Below, one piece after another: positions 55,511 to 64,000 of a DNA stretch of 64,000 nt. The stretch is taken from NCBI RefSeq assembly GCF_003058465.1, contig NZ_CP028901.1:248001-312000 (forward strand). Direction: 5' to 3'. The stretch's first letter is position 1. Each line of letters begins with the position of its first letter. A program made the position numbers and the translations under genes. The notes below the pieces were generated by a model, which was not told where the DNA came from, did not search any database, and was given only the letters and a program-made list of their open reading frames with translations. The stretch is from Orrella marina. GTDB lineage: Bacteria > Pseudomonadota > Gammaproteobacteria > Burkholderiales > Burkholderiaceae_B.

Positions 55511-58500
55511 ATGATGCGAGTCAGTAAATTCTTTCTGGGAAGCTGTCTGTCCTTGTGCGCAACACTCGGTCTGCCCGGGTTGTCGCAGGTGCCGGGTCTG
55601 TCTGCTATGCCAGGCGTGTCTGACATCCTGGGTGTTCTGGATCGATCCGCCCATGCCCAGCAGCGTCAGACCTTCACCTTCACCCGGCCAGGCAAGCCAG
55701 GAAATGGTGACCCTGAAACAGGCACGCCGGGTAACAAGCCAGACAGTTCGACAGACACCTCGGTCGACCCGGATCAGTCGAGTGATCAGGCCGAACCGCT
55801 GTCCAATGTATCCAGTAGCCGGATTTTGCGCGATGTGGCCTGGTTTCTGCGTGCCGATGGCGACTGGGGCGTCGACATGCAAGGATATGGTCAGGCCCGG
55901 GTGACTGGGTCCGGCTCGGACGCAGGCAAGCTCATTCGAGTGACTCTGGAACAGGATCAGGGTGGACCACCGATCCGGTTCTTTGTGATGACCAGTGGGT
56001 CCGAGCTGGATCATGTTTATTTCACGCAGACAGGCGATCAGCCAGTCAGTGCAGCGGGAATTCATTCGCCTGGTACCAACTATCTTTCTGCAGCCGGTCG
56101 TGAGACTGACTCGTTGCGAGGCAACGACAACCCAGGCAGCCTGGCCAACCACGACGGGATCGTGCGGGTGGATCAGCGTGACGAGGGTTTGCTGATCAAC
56201 TTCTCTGCGACGGCTGTCTTTTGTGAAACCATTCGCGAAGGTCCCCGCCTGTCATTGCCACCTTGCGGGGGTAAGTATTACATCACCTCGCGACCCGGTC
56301 GCACCGGACCGGTGAAAGGGTGCATTGTTGCGGTGGAGCAGCTTCGCGCCAACCCGGATGCATGTCTGGAGCCATTCCAGATTGACCGAGTCACGCCTGT
56401 CGAAGATCGCGAGAATGTGAACTTCAAGGATCCTGGACTCGAAGTCGTGTTTAGCGACCGGATCAAAGCGTCGACACTGGACGACGCGTTTGATCTCTTC
56501 ACGTACTCTGCGGATGGCACAGAACTGAACATTGAAGGAGACTGGCAACAGAACGGACCCACAACCTACCGGTTTGTGCCCGAAGAGCAGCTTTACTCCG
56601 GGACGACCTACATTGCCCGTGTTGAGGGTGGACGCGACGGAGTCGAATCCCGGGAGGGTGCCTGGCTCGAAGAACCCTATGAATGGCGGTTTTCCAGCCT
56701 GCTGGATCTGGACGCGCAGGGGCCAGACGACGATGTGCCAGTACGACTGCATAACTACCAGGTCATCCGGGATGGCAAGCTCACAGTCGACAAACCCACA
56801 TTGACCCGGGCGTATGTTACCTGGAAGCCGCACGAGGAGGTTGCACGAGACATGCAGCCAGAGAGTTTCAGGTTGCAGTTCAAACCATCAGAACGCTACG
56901 GACGCTGGGTCGGTCAGCGAGATGCTTTGCCTGTGTCAGATGCCGTGCGTGTCTGGCGCTACGATGATCCGGAACAGTTCAACGATGAGGATCGCAGGCA
57001 CGCTCAGCAAACGGTCAATTTTTTTGGCTGGAAACCTCGCGGTAGCGGAACACAGACATTCACCGTTCGCGCACACGATCCATGGCCCAGCAGTGCCGAA
57101 ACGATTGAGCACAAGGCCGAGAATGAATACGATGTCTGGCAGCATGATCCAGGTGATCTCGATATCTACTACACCTATGCCCTCGTGGGGGAGTGGGGGT
57201 CAGACGTTCCGGTCGACGTGCAGTCGCATCTGTTGCGTTCACTGTTCCTGGCCGAGGACTACGTTGCTCAGTATCTGCCTTATCGGGGTGCCAGTGCCCA
57301 GTTCATCGGCAACCCGCCTTCGTTTGTGGACTTTCTGATCAGTATGTTCAGAGACCCCGCGACCTTCGCGGCATGGGTGACCTTTGGGCAGTTCGAACGG
57401 TTGAGTAATGACGGCGGATCAGGTCTGGCTGGTCACTTTGCAACGGCGATCCATCCCGTCACGGTTGCCGCAAGAATTCAGCATGAACTCGCGCATGGAC
57501 AATTGGGAAGTCCGGCCAGTAACGCTTCCCAGATTCTGCTCGGCGCCTACATGCGCTACATACAGGACATCCTGTCTGACCGGATATCGAGAGACGACAT
57601 GCTGGTGATGTTCATACCCTCTCGCTATCTCCCTGATGATACGCTCGGTCGAGGCATCTCGGATGCCGACAATCCGCTTTATCACGGGATGATGCTGGAA
57701 TTCCGGGTACGTAGCGTGGTGATGCGGATTGATACCGGCTTTTCCGCTGATGCGCTGGGGGTTGGGCTGGTCCACGAGTTCGGACACACCTTTGGTCTGT
57801 CACATAACCCGGGTAACGCAAGCACACTTTCCTCCTATGTCCCTCACAGCCATGAGTCGATTGAGGGTTTCAAGATCGCCAAAGATGGCCTGGATGGCTG
57901 GAACAAGTCGACCACTGACGGCAACGCCCAGTCTGATGACCTGGCATCACTGATGTGGCCCCTGGTGCTGGATTCGACCGCCTCCCTGATCACCGAGTCG
58001 GAGTACCAGCACGTCCAGTCCGAGATCGAGAAGCCATTTCAGGGGCGCTCCTGGATCAATGACCTGAAGCAGCTCTGGCCTCAGGGATACAGGTTTTTTG
58101 ACGAAACATACAACGAACCCTATGCGCGATGGGCGTTGAACTCGGTCAGGTCGAATGTCGCTTCCAGGATGGCGCAGATCCCGGGTGATGCGCTTGCCCG
58201 ACAGCAGACACTCTCGGATGCTGACCCGGTGGTGAACGGTGTGTCAATTCCAGGGGGTGTGACGGCTCGGACTGAGTCGTTGCTGCTGTCCGGTGCGATA
58301 TTTGGCGAGGCGGGGATCGCGATGCTGTATCCACCCGTCAGGGGTTTGTACGCTCACCCGGAACCAGGTCACGTCCTATCAGAGGAAATGCACACAGAAA
58401 GCTCCCCACCCTTGTCTCACACGTCAGGGAACGTCGACGTCTCTTCGCAGGATGCCGGCGATGCGAAGCCTGATCTACAGCACTGGGTCGAGTTGCGTAC

Positions 58501-59035
58501 CGAAGAGGGGGGTGTCCGACTGTCGATGCCCTTGCTCGTCGCAGACGAGGTGGTTCGACCATCCGGCGGGAACCAGCATGAGTGGGTGATGCCGGCCATG
58601 CCAGAGTCATGGCGGTACTTCCGTCAGGTGTTGCCTGTCAGTCTTTTTGAGGGGGGAGATGTGCGTTCACTGGTGATCGGGCAGGGTGAGCGCGAGATCG
58701 CCTCCTACCCCGTTCCCGGTGATGCGCTGAATCCGCCCGAAGTGAGTTTGGCTGGTGATGTTCTGAGCTGGAAGCGTGCCGGGGACGATCTGCGATACCA
58801 GGTTGCGTATCGACTTGCTGACAAGGCGCCGCACTGGACTCAGGAGCAACCCTGGCAAACCGTAGCCCTGCAACAGTCGGGTGCAAGCTTTGATCTGCGA
58901 GAGCTTGACCGCAGGCTCGATTCACCCGGCACCGAATCTGCCGAGTTCGGCGTCCAGGTCAGGGTCTCAGCGACTGACGGTTTTCGGTACGCTGATACGG
59001 TCGTCGAAATCCCCCTGAACTACTTGATGGTTTGA
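55511..59035 (+). CDS. Large secreted protein with metzincin zinc-protease motif
   Basis: About 1170 residues. Signal peptide (MMRVSKFFLGSCLSLCATLG) followed by a Pro/Gly/Thr-rich linker, a strand-rich domain, and an Ig-like domain of the Big_5/SbsA type (about residues 300-395, VTPVEDRENVNFKDPGLEVVFSD ... GTTYIARVEGG). The motif HEFGHTFGLSH near residue 755 is HExxHxxGxxH, with a possible Met-turn (DLASLMWPL) about 60 residues later; a second HELAH occurs near residue 660. This is consistent with a metzincin-type surface or secreted protease with an elaborate C-terminal strand-rich part. The frame opens with GTG at 55502; the ATG at 55511 or 55514 is equally possible. Substrate unknown. Confidence 0.75.
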   Translation: MMRVSKFFLGSCLSLCATLGLPGLSQVPGLSAMPGVSDILGVLDRSAHAQQRQTFTFTRPGKPGNGDPETGTPGNKPDSSTDTSVDPDQSSDQAEPLSNVSSSRILRDVAWFLRADGDWGVDMQGYGQARVTGSGSDAGKLIRVTLEQDQGGPPIRFFVMTSGSELDHVYFTQTGDQPVSAAGIHSPGTNYLSAAGRETDSLRGNDNPGSLANHDGIVRVDQRDEGLLINFSATAVFCETIREGPRLSLPPCGGKYYITSRPGRTGPVKGCIVAVEQLRANPDACLEPFQIDRVTPVEDRENVNFKDPGLEVVFSDRIKASTLDDAFDLFTYSADGTELNIEGDWQQNGPTTYRFVPEEQLYSGTTYIARVEGGRDGVESREGAWLEEPYEWRFSSLLDLDAQGPDDDVPVRLHNYQVIRDGKLTVDKPTLTRAYVTWKPHEEVARDMQPESFRLQFKPSERYGRWVGQRDALPVSDAVRVWRYDDPEQFNDEDRRHAQQTVNFFGWKPRGSGTQTFTVRAHDPWPSSAETIEHKAENEYDVWQHDPGDLDIYYTYALVGEWGSDVPVDVQSHLLRSLFLAEDYVAQYLPYRGASAQFIGNPPSFVDFLISMFRDPATFAAWVTFGQFERLSNDGGSGLAGHFATAIHPVTVAARIQHELAHGQLGSPASNASQILLGAYMRYIQDILSDRISRDDMLVMFIPSRYLPDDTLGRGISDADNPLYHGMMLEFRVRSVVMRIDTGFSADALGVGLVHEFGHTFGLSHNPGNASTLSSYVPHSHESIEGFKIAKDGLDGWNKSTTDGNAQSDDLASLMWPLVLDSTASLITESEYQHVQSEIEKPFQGRSWINDLKQLWPQGYRFFDETYNEPYARWALNSVRSNVASRMAQIPGDALARQQTLSDADPVVNGVSIPGGVTARTESLLLSGAIFGEAGIAMLYPPVRGLYAHPEPGHVLSEEMHTESSPPLSHTSGNVDVSSQDAGDAKPDLQHWVELRTEEGGVRLSMPLLVADEVVRPSGGNQHEWVMPAMPESWRYFRQVLPVSLFEGGDVRSLVIGQGEREIASYPVPGDALNPPEVSLAGDVLSWKRAGDDLRYQVAYRLADKAPHWTQEQPWQTVALQQSGASFDLRELDRRLDSPGTESAEFGVQVRVSATDGFRYADTVVEIPLNYLMV

Positions 59036-59674
59036 ACGTGAGATCTGGCGAGGGAGCTGGCAAATGAGTTGGCAAATGAGTTGGCAGGAAACGCTGCTCG
59101 CGCGAGCGACCGGGTTGTACGGTTGTATGGAGGAAAATAACTGATCTGCGGATTTGCCGGCTGAACTGGTATGTCAGCCATGTGGCGGGATCCCCTACGA
59201 GGGGATCATCGGGGCGGGCGCCGAGTCCGAATAGATTGACTGCAATGGCTATGCAGGGTACGGAATGTACGCAACAGGATGCGTGAGCACGTTGGCTGGA
59301 TTTCTCGGTGAGGATTCGCCTGACTCGCTTGACGCAGTTCGCTCAATGTGAGGTGAGGTGAGGGGAGCGGTCGAGCGGATTGCGCGTTGAGCTTGAGTGA
59401 ATGTGTAGGATCTGGCAAAACGCGACAAGGTTCAATCTCAATATGCTGCGTTCGACAGCCGGATGACCGGTGCAGAAACTGTGCAGTTCTGGAAGATCAA
59501 CTCAGGAAGAGAGAGAAAGGACCGGAGCAGGCTTGCCGGCACGATTCTGGCATGGGATGCTTACCTGATGCGGTCACTGATCATGCAAGGCAGCTGAGTA
59601 AGAAGTTGCATGGTACTGCCCTCGTCGATGCACAAACACGAATCAGACACACAAGCAGGCATCAGATACACAAG
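59036..59674 (+). other. Gene-free stretch before tRNA-fMet
   Basis: About 640 bases. Short frames such as 59206-59418 and 59387-59737 have no recognisable family. A short near-duplicate TTGGCAAATGAG occurs around 59060-59090. No other structure is evident until the terminator at 59675. Confidence 0.45.
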
Positions 59675-59710
59675 AAAAAAGCCGGACTCTGCGAAGAGAC
59701 CGGCTTTTTT
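59675..59710 (-). terminator. Intrinsic terminator of tRNA-fMet
   Basis: AAAAAAGCCGG (59675-59685) pairs with CCGGCTTTTTT (59700-59710), 11-base stem and 14-base loop, immediately downstream of the minus-strand tRNA; A- and T-runs on both sides make it bidirectional. Confidence 0.85.
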
Positions 59711-59715
59711 GGAAC

Positions 59716-59792
<77 letters not shown>

Positions 59793-59926
59793 TCTGGAAA
59801 CTGAACTATAACAAACTCTGGCGGTATGTGCAAATCGGCAACATTTCTGAAACACTAGGGGTCAGATTTGGGTATCGTTTAGCCCGTCGTCGCTTCTATA
59901 GACAAACCTACTGTGTGCAGGACACC

Positions 59927-60634
59927 ATGGAAGAAACTCAGGCAATCAAAGTGGTCGAGACCGCGTTGTTATGTGCAGGAACAGCTCTGACAGTTGCAGA
60001 ATTGCAAAATTTGTTCGATCCAGAGCCAGTTAGTGTGAAGGAAGTTCAGGATTGGCTGGAAAAATTGCAACAACAGTGGCAAGATAGAGGCTTGGAGCTT
60101 GTCTTGATCGCCAGCGGCTGGCGATTCCAGAGTAAAGCGTCCATGCAACGCTATCTTGAGCGTCTCAATCCTGAACGTACTCCTCGATACTCCAGAGCAG
60201 TTCTGGAAACCCTGGCGATCATCGCCTGGAAGCAGCCTGTTACGCGTGGTGACATCGAAGCGATACGGGGCGTTACCGTATCGTCACAGATCATCAAGAC
60301 ACTGGAAGAAAGAGGCTGGATTGACACCATCGGACATCGTGACGGTCCAGGGCGTCCGGCGTTGCTGGGCACGACTAAACAATTCCTCGATGATTTGGGT
60401 TTGCGAGCGCTCGACGAACTTCCGTCGCTAGATAGTGCGCAGTTGCAGCAAGCCATGCAGGAGCAGGGGCTGGAGTTCGAGTCCTCCACGGAGCGGCAAA
60501 GCCCGGATGTCTCGCTCAACCGTGTGAACGTTGATGTGCCCCAGGTTGCCTCCCCGGATAGCGAGGCCCAGTCAGATGCAGCAACCGGTTCGCAGGAAAG
60601 CTTTCCTGCACCAGATGATTCAAAAAAACAGTGA
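59927..60634 (+). CDS. scpB: Segregation and condensation protein B
   Basis: ScpB binds SMC-ScpA to form the bacterial condensin. Two winged-helix regions are seen: [23 protein letters not shown] and the conserved block [27 protein letters not shown] ... [18 protein letters not shown] ... GRPALLGTT. The ATG at 59927 has AGGA upstream; the frame continues upstream through the tRNA, so the longer form is not credible. 235 residues with an acidic Ser/Asp-rich tail after about residue 180. It lies between tRNA-fMet and rluB. Confidence 0.94.
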   Translation: MEETQAIKVVETALLCAGTALTVAELQNLFDPEPVSVKEVQDWLEKLQQQWQDRGLELVLIASGWRFQSKASMQRYLERLNPERTPRYSRAVLETLAIIAWKQPVTRGDIEAIRGVTVSSQIIKTLEERGWIDTIGHRDGPGRPALLGTTKQFLDDLGLRALDELPSLDSAQLQQAMQEQGLEFESSTERQSPDVSLNRVNVDVPQVASPDSEAQSDAATGSQESFPAPDDSKKQ

Positions 60635-60681
60635 TTTAAGAGAAAGGGCGTGGCACGCATTGCTGCCCCTGTGGAGAAGAA

Positions 60682-62565
60682 GTGATTACAGACGACACAA
60701 AGGACCAGGGCTCAACCGTTGCGCCCCAGCAAGCTGCGAGCGCGGATACTGCGCCCGCGGCTGCACCAGCCCGCGCTCCCAGGAGCCGCAAGGCATCTGG
60801 TCAGAGCGATGAGAATGATTCCAGACCGAAAGCCCGGTCCAGAAAGCTGAGAACGCCTTTCAGGCGTCGGCGTGCGGATGGGCCTGAGGTGTCCGGTGGT
60901 GCGTTGGATGCTTCAGCTCCGTCAGACGCGTCTGACAGCGTATCCAGCGTCGTCGACACGGCGGGACCAGCCGGCTCAGCCAGCTCCGCTGGCGCTCAGG
61001 ATGCCAGCCCCAGGCCGCCAGCCAGGTCGAAATCTCGTTCTGGCGCTCGACCAGCTGCGAAGACCTCTGTTCGGCCCGATGGCAAGCCGGCCGGCAGAAA
61101 AGGCGCGCCGGGTGGCACGCGGGGTCGCAAGGCGGGTGCCGGGGCACACGGTGCTGCTCATGGCGTCGAGTCCGCGCAGGATCAGGATGCTTGCGGCTTG
61201 CCTGATCAGCAAGGGGCCTTGTCCGGTGCGGATCTGAATGATGAACCCACGCAAGCCTATCAGTACCTGAGTAAAGCACCCAAGACAGATCAGCGCCTTG
61301 GCAAGTACTTGCAGAGTGAGCTACTGATGCCCAAGTTGCACAAGGTGCTCGCTGAGGCTGGTATCGGTTCCCGGCGTGAGATGGAAGAGCTGATTATTGC
61401 CGGTCGTGTCTCAGTCAACGGTGAGCCGGCGCACATCGGGCAGCGAGTTTCTTCCAATGACGTGGTGCGAATCAACGGTAAACCTTTATCGCGGATGTCG
61501 ACCCGCAAGCCGCCTCGAGTCATTCTCTATCACAAGCCGGCAGGCGAGATCGTGAGCCATGATGACCCGCAGGGGCGGGCGACTGTGTTTTCTCGTTTGC
61601 CCAAGCTCAAGGTCGGCAAGTGGTTGTCGGTCGGGCGACTTGACCTCAACACGGAAGGCTTGCTGATTTTGACCACTTCTGGCGATTTGTCGAATCGCCT
61701 GGTGCATCCTCGCTATGGCAATGAACGAGAGTATGCCGTTCGTCTGCTGGGTGAGCTTGATGAGGATATGCGCAAGCGTCTGCTCGAAGGAGTCGAGCTT
61801 GAGGACGGACTTGCACAGTTCGGCTCCATCCAGTTCCTGGGTGGCGAAGGTAGTAACAAATGGTATTGCGTCACTCTCCAGGAGGGTCGTAACCGGGAAG
61901 TTCGCCGTCTGTTCGAGGCGGTGGGTCTGACTGTCAGTCGTCTTATTCGCACGCGGTTTGGCGATATTGTCCTGCCGAGCTCGATGCGCCGTGGTCGATG
62001 GGAAGAAATGAGTCCGAATCTGGTCAGCGCACTGATGGTTCAGCTCGGCCTGTTGCGTGATACAGAGTCAGCGCCAGGGGCTCGTGGGCGCGGCCAGCGC
62101 CAGCCGATCAGTCACGACAATGCTATGCCACCCGGATTCGCAGCACCGGTTTCGGATAAGCCTGCAAGAGGTCGGGCGGCATTGCAGAAAGGGCGTCGAA
62201 CCAAGGTCCGCGGGTCGGGTGAAATACCGGACCCGCTCACAACCGGTGTTCTGACTGTTACAGGCGGCTATGCGAACGGTCACCCATCGGGTGGTTCGTC
62301 GCGTGCGGGTGGTGGAGCAGCAGGTTCAGGTGCGGGCAAGCGGCGCAAACCAGGCGCGGCGCTCGGGGGTGCTGGAAGAGGGCCCGCTCGAGGGGGGGCT
62401 GGAAACGACCCGGCAAAAGGCTCATCGCGATCAGCAGGAAAAGCCAAATCACCCAAGGTGAGTCGCAAACAGGGGGCTGCCCCAAGGCGAGCGCGCTCCG
62501 ATGACTGGCAGCCTTCAGGTGCATCGGCTCATGAATCGAGTCTGCCGTTTCTGAAGCGACGCTAG
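60682..62565 (+). CDS. rluB: 23S rRNA pseudouridine(2605) synthase RluB
   Basis: Modifies U2605-type uridine of 23S rRNA. S4 RNA-binding domain (about residues 214-275, [20 protein letters not shown]) followed by the RluB/E/F catalytic domain: [27 protein letters not shown] (catalytic Asp) and [18 protein letters not shown]. The start is a GTG at 60682 with GGAGAAG upstream, the usual place for this protein in the family. The 627-residue protein is much longer than the family (about 290) because of Pro/Ala/Ser-rich basic tails of about 200 residues at the N-terminus and 160 at the C-terminus; such tails are common in betaproteobacterial RluB. Confidence 0.95.
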   Translation: MITDDTKDQGSTVAPQQAASADTAPAAAPARAPRSRKASGQSDENDSRPKARSRKLRTPFRRRRADGPEVSGGALDASAPSDASDSVSSVVDTAGPAGSASSAGAQDASPRPPARSKSRSGARPAAKTSVRPDGKPAGRKGAPGGTRGRKAGAGAHGAAHGVESAQDQDACGLPDQQGALSGADLNDEPTQAYQYLSKAPKTDQRLGKYLQSELLMPKLHKVLAEAGIGSRREMEELIIAGRVSVNGEPAHIGQRVSSNDVVRINGKPLSRMSTRKPPRVILYHKPAGEIVSHDDPQGRATVFSRLPKLKVGKWLSVGRLDLNTEGLLILTTSGDLSNRLVHPRYGNEREYAVRLLGELDEDMRKRLLEGVELEDGLAQFGSIQFLGGEGSNKWYCVTLQEGRNREVRRLFEAVGLTVSRLIRTRFGDIVLPSSMRRGRWEEMSPNLVSALMVQLGLLRDTESAPGARGRGQRQPISHDNAMPPGFAAPVSDKPARGRAALQKGRRTKVRGSGEIPDPLTTGVLTVTGGYANGHPSGGSSRAGGGAAGSGAGKRRKPGAALGGAGRGPARGGAGNDPAKGSSRSAGKAKSPKVSRKQGAAPRRARSDDWQPSGASAHESSLPFLKRR

Positions 62566-63134
62566 ATATCCGGGTCGTTCCGGGTAGTGGTCTGGTTGTT
62601 CGTCTGCTGTGAGTCCGCGGGTGGGTGGTGCACCCGTATCGATGTCTGACCAGACTGCAAGTGCGCTCCTCTCAAATAAATCACGCTTTTAGGCGCATAA
62701 ATGTCTGGTTGGGGGTATCGGGATCAGGTGGTTTCGTGTTAAAGTCATCGGCTTGAATGCCTCCGCTTCAAAGTAAGAACCGGCGAAGGGAAACGGTTGT
62801 GGCTGACCAGTCGCGGTTGACTGGATAATAGTGAATCAAGTGCCAGTTTCTCTTTTGCTCTGACCCATGACAGTCCCTGCCGTTGGTTTCATCCAGCGGC
62901 CCAAGCTGGAAAGGATGGCGACGACAGGCGGGTGTATCGGCAAGTTTATGAAGAACTTGTGATGCATCCAGTGCTGGCTGATCCGGGTCGGTGCTGAGTT
63001 CCAGATTCAGGATGACGGACGCTCGGGGTGCGCAGTTTGCCCGGAGTGGCTCCGATTGCTGTTCTCTGACAGTTTTGATTCGTGAGGTCGCCGAGTGAGA
63101 ATGGGCTGTTCAACAGCCCTTTTTTTTTAAAGGT
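62566..63134 (+). other. Intergenic region and leader of rimP-nusA
   Basis: About 570 bases without a gene. The distal part probably holds the promoter of the rimP-nusA-infB operon (an AT-rich stretch with TTAAAG near 62740 but no firm -35/-10), and the end is an attenuator-like hairpin (separate entry). Confidence 0.5.
63103..63128 (+). terminator. Leader hairpin with T-run before rimP (possible attenuator)
   Basis: GGGCTG (63103-63108) pairs with CAGCCC (63114-63119), then nine T (63120-63128); AAAGG and the rimP ATG at 63135 follow immediately. This is a classical terminator lying directly between leader and start codon, so readthrough must be controlled or partial. Confidence 0.75.
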
Positions 63135-63650
63135 ATGGTCGATCTATTTCAATTGACTCGTGACGCACTGGCGATGTTTGACCTGGAACTGGTCGACGTC
63201 GAGCGCGCACCAATGGGGCTGCTTCGGGTGACGATAGATCATCCGGACGGCGTTCGCATCGAGCACTGTGAGCAGGCATCTAAGCAATTGTCGCGGGTTT
63301 ATGAGGTTGAGAATATCGACTACCGTCGACTCGAAGTGGGTTCGCCGGGTGTTGATCGCCCGCTGCGTACGCTCTCGGACTTTCGGCGCTTTACAGGCGA
63401 GAGGGTAGAGATCCGTGTGCGCGAGCCTGTTGACGGGCAAAAGGTGTTTGTCGGGCAACTGGTTGAGACGTCTGAACGAGCGGGTACGGACGATTCTGGG
63501 CAACCAGCGCGTTCGCCGCAAGGTGATGCGAGATTCTCGGTTGAATTCGAAGCAAAGAAAGGTGTGGTCCGGCAGGTCTCTTTCAGCCTCGACGAGGTTG
63601 AGCGAGCCAAGCTGAGCCCGCTACTGGATTTCAAGGGTAAAAAGCGATGA
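63135..63650 (+). CDS. rimP: Ribosome maturation factor RimP
   Basis: Small cytoplasmic factor for 30S subunit maturation. Two-domain protein; visible are the family block [22 protein letters not shown] and [26 protein letters not shown]. The 171-residue length is typical of betaproteobacteria. The start ATG is set by AAAGG just after the leader T-run. It overlaps nusA by 4 bases (ATGA), the normal arrangement of this operon. Confidence 0.95.
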   Translation: MVDLFQLTRDALAMFDLELVDVERAPMGLLRVTIDHPDGVRIEHCEQASKQLSRVYEVENIDYRRLEVGSPGVDRPLRTLSDFRRFTGERVEIRVREPVDGQKVFVGQLVETSERAGTDDSGQPARSPQGDARFSVEFEAKKGVVRQVSFSLDEVERAKLSPLLDFKGKKR

Positions 63651-64000
63651 GTCGCGAAGTTTTATTGCTGGTTGATGCGTTGGCGCGCGAAAAAAATGTC
63701 AGTCGTGAGGTGGTCTTTGAGGCCCTCGAGAACGCGCTGGCGTCTGCCATGAAAAAGCGTTTCGAGCAGGACGCGGATATCCGCGTTGTCATCGACCGTA
63801 CTACAGGCGAGCACGAAGGGTTTCGGCGCTGGCTCGTTGTGCCGGACGAGGCTGGTCTGCAGGAACCTGACAGAGAAGAACTGCTCTCGGACGCTCGCGA
63901 ATCGATACCCGACATTGAAGTGGGTGAGTACATCGAGGAGCCGGTCGAACCTGTTGAGTTTGGTCGTATCGGCGCACAGGCGGCCAAGCAGGCAATTCTG
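63647..64000 (+). CDS. nusA: Transcription termination/antitermination protein NusA (5' part)
   Basis: The first 118 residues of NusA, cut by the right edge. Start [39 protein letters not shown] is the standard N-terminal domain; the sequence ends shortly after [23 protein letters not shown]. NusA binds RNA polymerase and modulates pausing, termination and antitermination. Translationally coupled to rimP by ATGA overlap. Confidence 0.97.
   Translation, partial: MSREVLLLVDALAREKNVSREVVFEALENALASAMKKRFEQDADIRVVIDRTTGEHEGFRRWLVVPDEAGLQEPDREELLSDARESIPDIEVGEYIEEPVEPVEFGRIGAQAAKQAIL

Overview
The window looks like a chromosomal segment of a betaproteobacterium, most probably a Burkholderiales member near the Alcaligenaceae. 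The main pointers are the housekeeping end scpB - rluB - rimP - nusA next to an initiator tRNA, and the pair of TAXI-type TRAP receptors with a fused TRAP permease. This placement is inference from gene content; no database search was possible.

About 45 kb (positions 1-45114) is a group-2-like, ABC-transporter-dependent capsule locus. It starts with a minus-strand type I polyketide synthase (KS-AT-DH, running off the left edge) that carries an apparent one-base frameshift in a G-run. Divergent from it is the export block kpsC, kpsE, an outer-membrane export lipoprotein (CtrA/BexD/Wza family), kpsM and kpsT; kpsS closes the locus about 33 kb further on. Between them lie sugar-nucleotide genes (wecB and wecC for UDP-ManNAc/UDP-ManNAcA, ugd for UDP-GlcA), many glycosyltransferases including a 1765-residue protein with four GT-like modules, a heparinase II/III-family lyase, a GT fused to an AlgJ/AlgX-like O-acetyltransferase domain, and several unusual proteins: a methyltransferase-like/coiled-coil protein, a coiled-coil/Rossmann-like protein, and a small stand-alone repeat protein. 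A 'FD..WY...YPDV...' repeat recurs in three otherwise unrelated proteins of the locus. An HU/IHF-like DNA-binding protein with an odd N-terminus is encoded on the opposite strand.

The interior of the capsule locus is a mosaic. From about 17.27 kb to 21.7 kb and from about 24.65 kb to 27.5 kb the DNA is GC-rich with a different codon choice, while 21.8-24.6 kb is conspicuously AT-rich. The changes fall inside genes (the giant GT and ugd), which suggests replacement of serotype-specific DNA by recombination.

Positions 45.1-50.7 kb hold a TAXI-TRAP uptake module (two tandem periplasmic receptors and a 4TM/12TM fused permease) closed by a strong bidirectional terminator. Positions 50.7-59.0 kb hold a degraded EAL-domain fragment, a nitroreductase, a lipoprotein, a small CXCC protein resembling part of a CobW-type GTPase, and two large exported proteins, the second with a metzincin zinc-protease motif. 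The right end (59.7-64.0 kb) is core genome: tRNA-fMet, scpB, rluB, rimP and the start of nusA, with an attenuator-like hairpin directly before rimP.
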